Origin: Roseburia sp.
GTDB lineage: Bacteria; Bacillota; Clostridia; Lachnospirales; Lachnospiraceae
DNA: 7,259 bases
NCBI GenBank assembly: GCA_017621905.1
Contig: JAGASC010000194.1
Coordinates: 1-7,259 of the forward strand
Direction: 5' to 3'
Position numbers and translations under genes: made by a program. Within the stretch, counting starts at the first letter, position 1. Every line of letters starts with the position of its first letter. Below the pieces are notes generated by a model, which had not been told where the DNA came from, did no database searches, and saw only the letters and a program-made list of their open reading frames with translations. Of this stretch, positions 1-5,427 are shown piece after piece.

Positions 1-1031
1 ATACTGCTTCTGAGCGCTCCATGGTGCATAAATATATCTTGGATTCCGTGGTCTACTGGGCAGAGGAATATCACATCGATGGATTCCGTTTTGACCTGGT
101 TGGACTGATTGACACAGAGACTGTTAATGATATTGTGGCAGCCGTGCACCGCAGCCATCCAAATGTGATCTTCTATGGGGAGGGATGGACACTTGAAACG
201 AAAGTGACAAAAGAGAGGGTGGAACTGGCTACGCAGCCGAACTCCACGAAAACACCGGATTTTGCCTATTTCTGCGATACAATCCGGGATGGTTTAAAAG
301 GAAGCGTATTTCATGCAGACAGGAAAGGGTACATTTCCGGAGCAGAAGGTCTGGAGCAATTGATGGAACGGTGTTTCCTCGGTCAGGCGCCTGACTGGTG
401 TAGCACACCGTCCCAGTGTATTAACTATGCGTCCTGTCATGATAACTATACCATGATGGACCGGCTGGCCTTATCCGCACCGGAAAGCTCCAGAAAAGAA
501 CAGATCCGTATGAATAACCTGGCGGCAGCCATTTATTTCACAGCAATGGGTATTCCGCTCATGCAGGCCGGCGAGGAAATGCTTCGCACCAAGGTGGACG
601 AAAAAGGCGCGTTTGTGGAGAACAGTTTCAAATCCTCTGATTTTGTTAACAGTATCAAATGGGACACGTTAGATGAGCCGGAGTATCGGAAGGTATATGA
701 GTATTACCGAGGGCTTATTGCGTTTCGCAAGGCTCACGGCGCATTGCGTCTTGCAACACCGGAGGAGGTAACCGCAAGCGTTACGCCGGTAAGAGGCCTT
801 GAGAAAAACGTGATTGCCATGAAAATAAAGGGCGGTATCAATGGTGAGACCGCAAAAGAAATCTTTCTTATTTTTAATCCGAATAAAACGGCAACTACCG
901 TGGCGCTGCCGGACGGCACCTGGCAGGTCTGCGTGAATGAGGAACTGGCAGGTACGGGAGTCTTAGAGACAGTAACCTGCGGCTGGGTCAATGTGGCACC
1001 TGTTTCAGCCAAAATATTGATACGCAGCTGA
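1..1031 (+). CDS. Pullulanase-type GH13 alpha-glucan debranching enzyme, 3' part (5' end outside window)
   Basis: The frame is open from the window edge (first full codon at base 3), so the methionine at 21 is internal. About 342 residues of the C-terminal half remain. Counting from that methionine, GFRFD (residues 21-25) carries the catalytic nucleophile Asp25, FYGEGW (51-56) carries the acid/base Glu54, and CHDN (139-142) carries the conserved His-Asp that stabilizes the transition state. The TASERSMV lead-in and the EYHIDGFRFDLVG block are characteristic of type I pullulanases, which hydrolyse alpha-1,6 branches of pullulan, starch or glycogen. Residues from about 250 to 336 look like the usual C-terminal beta-sandwich. 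All catalytic residues in view are intact. The gene ends 7 bp from the convergent regulator with no clear hairpin between. It is probably not functionally tied to the genes after 1982. Another GH13 debranching activity cannot be excluded without the N-terminus. Confidence 0.9.
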   Translation, partial: TASERSMVHKYILDSVVYWAEEYHIDGFRFDLVGLIDTETVNDIVAAVHRSHPNVIFYGEGWTLETKVTKERVELATQPNSTKTPDFAYFCDTIRDGLKGSVFHADRKGYISGAEGLEQLMERCFLGQAPDWCSTPSQCINYASCHDNYTMMDRLALSAPESSRKEQIRMNNLAAAIYFTAMGIPLMQAGEEMLRTKVDEKGAFVENSFKSSDFVNSIKWDTLDEPEYRKVYEYYRGLIAFRKAHGALRLATPEEVTASVTPVRGLEKNVIAMKIKGGINGETAKEIFLIFNPNKTATTVALPDGTWQVCVNEELAGTGVLETVTCGWVNVAPVSAKILIRS

Positions 1032-1038
1032 ATGTAAT

Positions 1039-1830
1039 CTACAAGGAGGCTTCTTTTGCCTTAATATAGTCTCGCGGCGTCATATTCATTTTCTGTAAAA
1101 ACACTCGGTTAAAGGTGCGGACAGAGGAAAAACCGGAAGAAAAAGCAATTTCCGTAATGTTCGCACCCTCTTCTAACAGGTTGCAGGCATGCTCTACCCG
1201 CAGATTATTTACGAAATCTGTGAAACCGATATGCATCCGCTCCTTAAATATATGAGAAACATAATATTTATTCAAATGCAGCTCGGAAGAAAGACTGTCC
1301 AATGTAATAGGCTCTGTGTAGTTTTCCGAGCAGTAGGTAAGAAGAAGCTTCATGCTGTCGTGGTCTACGGGAGTGTTTACCAGTGTCATAAGCGGCAGAA
1401 TTTCTCCCAGAAAAGCCAGAAGATATCCTTTTGCAGCGATTCTGTCAAAAGAGGAATCCGAATTATTTTTTTCCCATATTTTATTTAAAACATCATTTGT
1501 ATCGGCTCCAAGCTGGGAGCCTTTTATAATAGGAGAGACCGGAATCTGGGTCTCGAACCGTTTCTTTAAATCCTTAAACAGATCCGGCGCAAAAATAATC
1601 AGATGACATTTTACCGCGGATAGGGCATGGTAGTGGTGTATCTGGTTGGGAAAGGACAGGAAAAGATCCCCTTTTTCCATAAAAAAGTTTTTGTCGTCCA
1701 CCGTGGCGATGCTGGAACCTTCCTGCATATAGATCATTTCCAGGTGTGGATGGATATGAGGAAGGTCTATCAGGCCGGAAGCATAGCCGGCTGTAAAAGG
1801 ACTCTTTCTGTTCTCAACTTGGTAGAGCAT
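1039..1830 (-). CDS. AraC-family transcriptional regulator with N-terminal cupin sensor
   Basis: This is a 263-residue protein with the usual two-domain layout. Residues 15-95 form a cupin-like sugar-sensing domain with a His-rich strand (HIHPHLE, 25-31) and the MEKGDLFLSFPNQIHHYH stretch typical of AraC_binding domains. Residues 160-260 form the paired helix-turn-helix DNA-binding domain. The first helix-turn-helix lies around 177-200 (ITLDSLSSELHLNKYYVSHIF) and the second around 225-247, followed by the family signature with NMTPRDYI. The start at 1830 is supported by a GGAGGTGA ribosome binding site 3 bases upstream of the ATG. It is divergent from the sugar-metabolism genes that begin at 1982, so it is the likely local activator of them, responding to the pathway's substrate or an intermediate. 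Ligand identity is unknown. Confidence 0.93.
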   Translation of the reverse strand: MLYQVENRKSPFTAGYASGLIDLPHIHPHLEMIYMQEGSSIATVDDKNFFMEKGDLFLSFPNQIHHYHALSAVKCHLIIFAPDLFKDLKKRFETQIPVSPIIKGSQLGADTNDVLNKIWEKNNSDSSFDRIAAKGYLLAFLGEILPLMTLVNTPVDHDSMKLLLTYCSENYTEPITLDSLSSELHLNKYYVSHIFKERMHIGFTDFVNNLRVEHACNLLEEGANITEIAFSSGFSSVRTFNRVFLQKMNMTPRDYIKAKEASL

Positions 1831-1858
1831 AGGTCACCTCCAAAATACCGCAATATTT

Positions 1859-1889
1859 GGCTAAAATTTGTGTGTTTACGGCTAGAATT
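1859..1889. promoter_or_regulatory. Probable AraC-type operator: two direct half-sites 21 bp apart
   Basis: GGCTAAAATT (1859-1868) and GGCTAGAATT (1880-1889) match at 9 of 10 positions and start 21 bp apart, two helical turns. AraC-family dimers classically bind direct-repeat half-sites at this spacing. The copy at 1880-1889 covers the place where a -35 box would lie for the plus-strand -10 at 1905-1910 and touches the -10 of the minus-strand promoter. That geometry suits activation of the sugar genes together with repression of the regulator gene. The repeats are seen directly; the binding is inferred. Confidence 0.55.
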
Positions 1890-1915
1890 ATATCGCATAA
1901 AAGATAAAATGTAAA
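1887..1915 (-). promoter_or_regulatory. Sigma-A type promoter of the AraC-family gene
   Basis: Reading the minus strand, a -35 box TTTACA (1910-1915, 5 of 6 consensus) is separated by exactly 17 bp from a perfect -10 box TATAAT (1887-1892). Transcription would begin near 1880, giving a leader of about 50 nt before the ATG at 1830. The -10 box overlaps the proximal copy of the GGCTARAATT direct repeat, so a bound regulator would be expected to block this promoter (autorepression). Confidence 0.8.
1905..1910 (+). promoter_or_regulatory. Candidate -10 box of the 1982 sugar-gene promoter
   Basis: TAAAAT matches the -10 consensus at 5 of 6 positions, but the corresponding -35 window (about 1882-1887, CTAGAA) is poor. 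A good -10 with no -35 is expected of an activator-dependent promoter, and the proximal GGCTAGAATT half-site lies where the -35 should be. The box touches the -35 of the divergent promoter at base 1910, so the two promoters would compete for polymerase. Start of transcription would be near 1917. This is one of several A+T-rich hexamers in the region, so the exact box is uncertain. Confidence 0.35.
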
Positions 1916-1981
1916 TAGAGGCAAATGAGATGTGAAGAAGAGCAGACACAAAAATAAATAAAAGAAAGAAAGGTAGAAAAA

Positions 1982-2794
1982 ATGGAAAAGAACAAACTTG
2001 CATTACAGTTGTACTCAGTTCGCGATGACATGAAGGCAGATATGTACAGCACTTTAAAGAAAGTGAAAGAGATGGGATATTCCGGCGTGGAATTTGCTGG
2101 ACTGTTCGGTCATGATCCCTTGGAAGTGAAAAAAATGTGTGAGGAGATCGGATTGGTAGCGTTATCCGCACATGTGCCGACAAAGGAACTTTTAGAGGAC
2201 ACAGAAAATACCGTTGCAGCTTACAAAGCACTTGGCTGCCAGTATGTGGTTGTTCCTTATTACAAACTGGATAAGGACAGCTTTGAACAGTGTGTTGCAG
2301 ACATCAAAAAAATCGGCGAAGCTGTGACAAAAGCAGGCATGGTACTGCAGTATCACAACCATGATTTCGAGTTTGAGACAGTGGATGGAAAACACCTCCT
2401 GGATATGCTTTATGAGGCAGTATCACCGGAACTTTTACAGACGCAGATCGATACCTGCTGGGCAAATGTAGGCGGAGAGAATCCTGCAGAATATGTGAAG
2501 AAATATGCCGGAAGAATCCCCACCGTACATCTGAAAGACTTTGCAGGAAGCAAGTCTGATAAAATGTATGCACTGATCGGAATCGATGATGACAAGAAGA
2601 AAGAGACCGAAGGAAGCTTCGAATTCAGACCGGTAGGAAAAGGTCTTCAGAACTTCCCGTCCATCGTGGCAGCTGCAACTGAAAGCGGTGCAACATGGGT
2701 AATCGTAGAGCAGGATATGCCGAGCATGGGTTATACTCCGCTGGAGTGTGCTGCACTTAGCGCAGAGTATCTCCTGAACGAGATTCTGGTATAG
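1982..2794 (+). CDS. TIM-barrel sugar (phosphate) isomerase/epimerase, xylose isomerase-like fold
   Basis: The product is a 270-residue soluble protein of the AP endonuclease 2 / IolE-like TIM-barrel family, about the usual length. Visible motifs are GYSGVEFAG after strand 2 (residues 32-40), YHNHDFEFE (124-132), QIDTCW (155-160), VHLKDF (182-187) and VIVEQD (240-245). By family analogy the divalent metal is held by a Glu of the HNHDFEFE block, Asp157, His183 and Glu243. Members isomerize or epimerize sugars, or act on keto-sugars and inosose. The start is set by GAAAGG (1968-1973) 8 bases before the ATG. A Lys/Asp-rich insertion at about 201-213 precedes FRPVGKG. It is the first gene after the AraC-controlled divergent region and lies 93 bp before a sugar dehydrogenase, which points to a joint oxidation and isomerization pathway. 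Exact reaction unknown. Confidence 0.85.
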   Translation: MEKNKLALQLYSVRDDMKADMYSTLKKVKEMGYSGVEFAGLFGHDPLEVKKMCEEIGLVALSAHVPTKELLEDTENTVAAYKALGCQYVVVPYYKLDKDSFEQCVADIKKIGEAVTKAGMVLQYHNHDFEFETVDGKHLLDMLYEAVSPELLQTQIDTCWANVGGENPAEYVKKYAGRIPTVHLKDFAGSKSDKMYALIGIDDDKKKETEGSFEFRPVGKGLQNFPSIVAAATESGATWVIVEQDMPSMGYTPLECAALSAEYLLNEILV

Positions 2795-2811
2795 GGATAA
2801 AAAGTCTATCC

Positions 2812-2839
2812 TTGTGAAACTATAAAATGAATATATAAT
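2812..2839 (+). promoter_or_regulatory. Possible internal promoter before the 2888 dehydrogenase gene
   Basis: TTGTGA (2812-2817, 4 of 6) is followed after 16 bp by a perfect TATAAT (2834-2839). Transcription would begin near 2846, inside or at the edge of the GC-rich hairpin at 2842-2861. A weak A+T-rich hairpin (arms 2793-2799 and 2807-2813, 7-base loop) overlaps the preceding stop codon and lacks a T-tract, so it is a poor terminator. The dehydrogenase gene may therefore be transcribed both by read-through from the upstream gene and from this promoter. Confidence 0.4.
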
Positions 2840-2841
2840 TC

Positions 2842-2861
2842 CCCGGCAGCAGACTGCCGGG
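2842..2861 (+). other. Strong intercistronic hairpin, not a terminator
   Basis: CCCGGCAG (2842-2849) pairs perfectly with CTGCCGGG (2854-2861) around the tetraloop CAGA. On the plus strand it is followed by A-rich sequence, and on the minus strand it is not followed by a T-run, so it is not an intrinsic terminator in either direction. It ends 11 bases before the AAGGAG ribosome binding site (2873-2878). A role in mRNA stability or in setting the expression ratio of the two flanking genes is likely but inferred. Confidence 0.65.
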
Positions 2862-2887
2862 AAGAAAAAAATAAGGAGAAAAGAAAA

Positions 2888-4042
2888 ATGGCAGCAAATA
2901 TTTTGGATCGTTTTAAAGAGAATACGGAAGAAAAAGTGATTGATACTTCCAAAAAAGTACGTGTAGGTATCATCGGAACCGGCTGGATCGCAGACGCACA
3001 TATGGCAAGCTATTTAAAACAGCCGGATGTAGAAATCGTAGCAGGTGCCGATCTGGTAGAGGGAAAGGCAGAGGCATTCTTTAAGAAACATGGCGTAGAA
3101 GCAAAATGCTACGGAAGCCACAAAGAAATGTTAGACGACGAGTCCTTGAAACTGGATGCAGTCAGTGTATGTACATACAACAGAACCCATGCAGAGTGTG
3201 CAATCTATGCACTGAAAAAAGGCGTAAACGTTATGTTGGAGAAACCAATGTGCGTAACGATCGAAGAAGCAGCAGAAATCATCAAAGCTGAGAAAGAAAG
3301 CGGTAAAGTACTTTCTATCGGTTTCCAGCCAAGACTTGATGAGAACATGAAGATGATCAAGAAAATCGTAGATTCCGGAGTTCTTGGTAAAATTTATTAT
3401 ATCCAGACCGGCGGCGGAAGAAGACGCGGAATCCCGACACCATTTGGAACCACCTTTATCGAGGATAAGACTGCAGGTCTTGGAGCATTGGGTGATATCG
3501 GATGCTACTCCTTAGATATGGTACTGAACGCAATCGGCTATCCGAAGCCACTGACCGTATCCGGTTATAAATCAAACTTCTTCGGAATCCGTCCGGATTA
3601 CTATCCGACCCATCCGGAGTATGCAGACAAATTCGAAGTAGATGACTTCGCAGCAGCATTTGTTCGTTTAGAAGGCGACATTATTTTGGACTTCCGTATC
3701 GCATGGGCTATGAACATGGACACTCCTGGTGATACCATTATCCTTGGTACAGAAGGCGGACTTAGAATTCCATCCACTGAGTGCTGGAACGGAACCGTAG
3801 GCGGCCCAATGAAACTGTACCATGAAGTATGCGGACAGCAGACTGAGACCGAAATCCCGATTATCAAGACAAGTGAGTCTTTATTCGACTTAAAGATTCG
3901 TTCCTTCTTAGATGCAGTAAAGAACGGAACACCGGCACCGGTACCTTCTTCACAGATTATTTACAACCAGGCAATCCTGGACGGTATCTTCAAATCTGCA
4001 GAAGCAGGCCATGAAATTGAGATTACAATTCCGGAGTTCTAA
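2888..4042 (+). CDS. Gfo/Idh/MocA-family NAD(P)-dependent sugar dehydrogenase, GFOR-like
   Basis: The 384-residue protein starts with a hydrophilic leader of about 23 residues, then a Rossmann fold with the dinucleotide motif VGIIGTGWIADAH (residues 26-38, GxGxxA). EKP (118-120) supplies the family's catalytic Lys119. The C-terminal alpha/beta domain carries RRRGIPTP (178-185) and GDIGCYSLD (202-210). In many family members this second motif has a catalytic His; here the position is Cys206-Tyr207, like the DxGxY of glucose-fructose oxidoreductase and some glycoside 3-dehydrogenases. Members oxidize a sugar hydroxyl to a ketone or do the reverse. The AAGGAG site 9 bases upstream fixes the start. 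It lacks a Tat or Sec signal, so it is cytoplasmic. The neighbouring TIM-barrel isomerase and second dehydrogenase suggest a keto-sugar pathway. The RRRGIPTP...DIGCY layout reminds me of the C-glycoside 3-oxidase DgpA group, but that is recollection and not a search result. Confidence 0.9.
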   Translation: MAANILDRFKENTEEKVIDTSKKVRVGIIGTGWIADAHMASYLKQPDVEIVAGADLVEGKAEAFFKKHGVEAKCYGSHKEMLDDESLKLDAVSVCTYNRTHAECAIYALKKGVNVMLEKPMCVTIEEAAEIIKAEKESGKVLSIGFQPRLDENMKMIKKIVDSGVLGKIYYIQTGGGRRRGIPTPFGTTFIEDKTAGLGALGDIGCYSLDMVLNAIGYPKPLTVSGYKSNFFGIRPDYYPTHPEYADKFEVDDFAAAFVRLEGDIILDFRIAWAMNMDTPGDTIILGTEGGLRIPSTECWNGTVGGPMKLYHEVCGQQTETEIPIIKTSESLFDLKIRSFLDAVKNGTPAPVPSSQIIYNQAILDGIFKSAEAGHEIEITIPEF

Positions 4043-4054
4043 GGAATGGACTGG

Positions 4055-4066
4055 TGTGCCGGCACA
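4055..4066. repeat. Perfect 12-bp palindrome TGTGCCGGCACA
   Basis: This is a perfect dyad 12 bases after the stop codon of the 2888 gene. It could be a small operator or simply part of the 3' untranslated region. As an RNA it would fold only as a 4-bp stem with a CCGG loop, so a DNA-level role would be more plausible. No regulator is identified for it. Confidence 0.3.
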
Positions 4067-4070
4067 ATGT

Positions 4071-4114
4071 AAGCAGGGGTAACAGTGAAGGTATCTGAAC
4101 TGTTACAAGCAGGG
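4071..4114. mobile_element. 28-bp palindromic mini-element, copy 1, with 8-bp target duplications
   Basis: The core at 4079-4106 has 8-base inverted ends GTAACAGT and ACTGTTAC around a 12-base centre GAAGGTATCTGA. It is bracketed by perfect direct repeats AAGCAGGG (4071-4078 and 4107-4114). Removing the core and one repeat leaves an uninterrupted join into the terminator stem that follows, as expected for an empty site. As a single strand the core folds into an 8-bp stem, tandem G-A mismatches, two more pairs and a GTAT loop. An identical core with different flanking repeats lies 156 bp downstream. GTAA...TTAC ends and 8-bp duplications are features reported for IS66-family insertion sequences, so mobilization by such a transposase is a reasonable inference. 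There is no coding capacity. Confidence 0.75.
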
Positions 4115-4145
4115 AGATGTCAGAATTGACTGGCATCTCCTTGTT
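4111..4145 (+). terminator. Probable intrinsic terminator after the 2888 gene
   Basis: GGAGATGTCAG (4113-4123) pairs with CTGGCATCTCC (4130-4140) around a 6-base loop AATTGA, giving 11 bp with one G-U wobble. Weaker pairing extends the base out to 4108/4145. It is followed by TTGTTGTAAATTCTATT, which is T-rich but interrupted, so termination may be partial. It would separate the first two-gene unit (1982-4042) from the second unit. The left foot of the stem shares bases with the target duplication of mini-element copy 1. Confidence 0.6.
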
Positions 4146-4160
4146 GTAAATTCTATTAGA

Positions 4161-4189
4161 TGGAAATGTGAAAACTTTGTATTTATTAT
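4161..4189 (+). promoter_or_regulatory. Candidate promoter for the 4299-6132 genes
   Basis: TGGAAA (4161-4166, 4 of 6 to TTGACA) and TATTAT (4184-4189, 5 of 6) are 17 bp apart, just downstream of the probable terminator. Transcription would begin near 4196, placing mini-element copy 2 inside a leader of about 100 nt. This is a moderate match in an A+T-rich stretch and needs start-site mapping. Confidence 0.4.
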
Positions 4190-4226
4190 CGGAACGCAAT
4201 CAGCGCAATATCTGGCGAAGCAGCAA

Positions 4227-4270
4227 AGTTTTTCGTAACAGTGAAGGTATCTGAACTGTTACAGTTTTTC
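4227..4270. mobile_element. 28-bp palindromic mini-element, copy 2, with 8-bp target duplications
   Basis: The core at 4235-4262 is identical base for base to copy 1 and in the same orientation. It is bracketed by a different perfect direct repeat, AGTTTTTC (4227-4234 and 4263-4270). The inferred empty site would read GCAAAGTTTTTCAGAAAC. In RNA, the core hairpin followed by AGTTTTTC resembles a weak terminator, so this insertion may have placed an attenuator-like structure about 18 bases before the ribosome binding site of the 4299 gene. The mobility is inferred from the flanking duplications; the regulatory effect is speculation. Confidence 0.75.
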
Positions 4271-4288
4271 AGAAACAGATTCATGCAT

Positions 4289-4293
4289 GGAGG
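4289..4293 (+). promoter_or_regulatory. Ribosome binding site that sets the 4299 start
   Basis: GGAGG lies 5 bases before the ATG at 4299. The in-frame ATG at 4287 overlaps this site and has no good site of its own, so translation should begin at 4299. Confidence 0.85.
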
Positions 4294-4298
4294 TACGT

Positions 4299-5348
4299 AT
4301 GAAAAAGAATGTAGCAGTAATAGGCTATGGAGGACAGGGCTCCTGGCACTGCAGGCAGATACAGAACAGCGATGTTGTGACGCTTGCGGGTATTTATGAT
4401 ATTGAGCCGAAAAAATGTGAGGCAGCAGAAAATAATAACATCCGGGTATATGAGTCTTTTGAAGCGGTATTGGAAGATTCCGGGGTTGATGTTGTGGTCA
4501 TTGCGGTTCCAAACGACAGCCATAAGGAAATGGTAATTAAGGCACTGGAAGCCGGAAAAAATGTCATTTGTGAAAAACCGGTGGAAATGTCCGTTGCAGC
4601 CTTTGATGAGATGGCTGAGGCAGCCGAAAAGTCCGGAAAGCTTTTTTCCGTTCATCAGAACAGACGCTGGGATGTAGATTTTCTTGCGATGAAAAGCATC
4701 GTAGAGAGCGGAGAGATTGGAGATTTGATTCGTATCGAATCCCGCATCCACGGTTCCAGAGGAATCCCCAGCGACTGGCGTTGTACCAAGGCACAGGGCG
4801 GCGGTATGATCCTGGACTGGGGTGTGCATCTCATTGATCAGATGCTGCAGATATTTGCAGAAGATAAAATTGTAAGACTGCACTGCTCCACAACCAATAT
4901 TACCAATACAGAGGTGGATGACGGATTTAAGCTTACCCTGTATTTTGAAAGCGGAAGAGAGGCTTACGTGGAGGTTGGTACCTATAACTTTATCGCTATG
5001 CCGCGGTTTTATATGCAGTGCAAAAATGGTACTGCCATGATTACAGACTGGACGAAAAAGGCCCATGTTGCAAAGTTGAAAGCATGGCATGAAAAAGATG
5101 TGCTTCCTGTTCAGACAGCAGCCGGAATTACAAAAACAATGGCGCCGAGGGATGAAATTACACTGGATGAGTATGACATAGAACGCCCTGTCAGTGATGT
5201 GCATGATTATTATCGTAACTATTGCGCAGCGTTGGGGGGAACACAAAAGCCTCTCATCACGCTGCCGCAGGTGAGACGTGTGATGCAGGTCATGGAACTG
5301 GCTTTTGAATCTGCAGAAAAGAAACAGGTGCTGGAGACAAATATTTAA
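4299..5348 (+). CDS. Gfo/Idh/MocA-family NAD(P)-dependent oxidoreductase (second in cluster)
   Basis: The product is 349 residues from the corrected start, a normal length for the family. The Rossmann motif is VAVIGYGGQG (residues 5-14), close to the N-terminus, unlike the 2888 protein. EKP at 92-94 gives catalytic Lys93. HQNRRWDVDF (119-128) and GGGMILDWGVHLID (167-180) follow, and here His177 occupies the usual catalytic position, so the two dehydrogenases belong to different subgroups and are not a recent duplication. It probably oxidizes or reduces a sugar or keto-sugar in the cytoplasm. A terminator and a candidate promoter separate it from the 2888 gene, and ThuA follows after 79 bp, so it likely begins a second transcript. 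Its codon choice appears more mixed than that of the 2888 and 6241 genes, which may mean lower expression. Substrate unknown. Confidence 0.9.
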   Translation: MKKNVAVIGYGGQGSWHCRQIQNSDVVTLAGIYDIEPKKCEAAENNNIRVYESFEAVLEDSGVDVVVIAVPNDSHKEMVIKALEAGKNVICEKPVEMSVAAFDEMAEAAEKSGKLFSVHQNRRWDVDFLAMKSIVESGEIGDLIRIESRIHGSRGIPSDWRCTKAQGGGMILDWGVHLIDQMLQIFAEDKIVRLHCSTTNITNTEVDDGFKLTLYFESGREAYVEVGTYNFIAMPRFYMQCKNGTAMITDWTKKAHVAKLKAWHEKDVLPVQTAAGITKTMAPRDEITLDEYDIERPVSDVHDYYRNYCAALGGTQKPLITLPQVRRVMQVMELAFESAEKKQVLETNI

Positions 5349-5416
5349 TAATGGATGGTTGGCAGAGAGAATAGAAATCATCATGACTCTTTGCGTCGGA
5401 ATAAACCGAAAGGAAT

Positions 5417-5422
5417 GGGTGA
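5417..5422 (+). promoter_or_regulatory. Ribosome binding site that sets the ThuA start
   Basis: GGGTGA ends 5 bases before the ATG at 5428, and an AGGA lies a few bases upstream of it. The conserved ThuA N-terminus (KVTVWNE) starts exactly there. The frame remains open upstream to 5305, but that would add 41 residues with no family resemblance and would overlap the preceding gene. Confidence 0.7.
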
Positions 5423-5427
5423 ATATA

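Noticed and set aside
1021..1045. Shared bidirectional terminator between the convergent pullulanase and AraC genes
   Set aside because: The gap is only 7 bp and I could find no stem with a T-tract around it in either direction.
1770..2231. Minus-strand open frame of 153 residues across the divergent region
   Set aside because: It overlaps the AraC gene start, the promoters and the 1982 gene, and its composition looks like translated non-coding and antisense sequence.
4079..4262. The two palindromes as paired operator sites or riboswitch modules
   Set aside because: Exact but different 8-bp direct repeats around each core are not explained by operators or riboswitches; mobility explains them directly. 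A later regulatory role remains possible.
4071..4270. CRISPR-like pair of repeats
   Set aside because: There are only two copies, 127-128 bp apart rather than the usual spacer length, and each has its own 8-bp flanking duplication, which indicates insertion rather than an array.
4281..5384. A 367-residue open frame on the minus strand opposite the second dehydrogenase
   Set aside because: It is rich in Cys, His and Phe without recognizable motifs, covers a clear Gfo/Idh/MocA gene end to end, and has no convincing ribosome binding site; it is an antisense shadow.
5305..5427. N-terminal extension of the ThuA-like frame
   Set aside because: It overlaps the preceding gene and bears no ThuA resemblance, while 5428 has a ribosome binding site and the family's conserved N-terminus.
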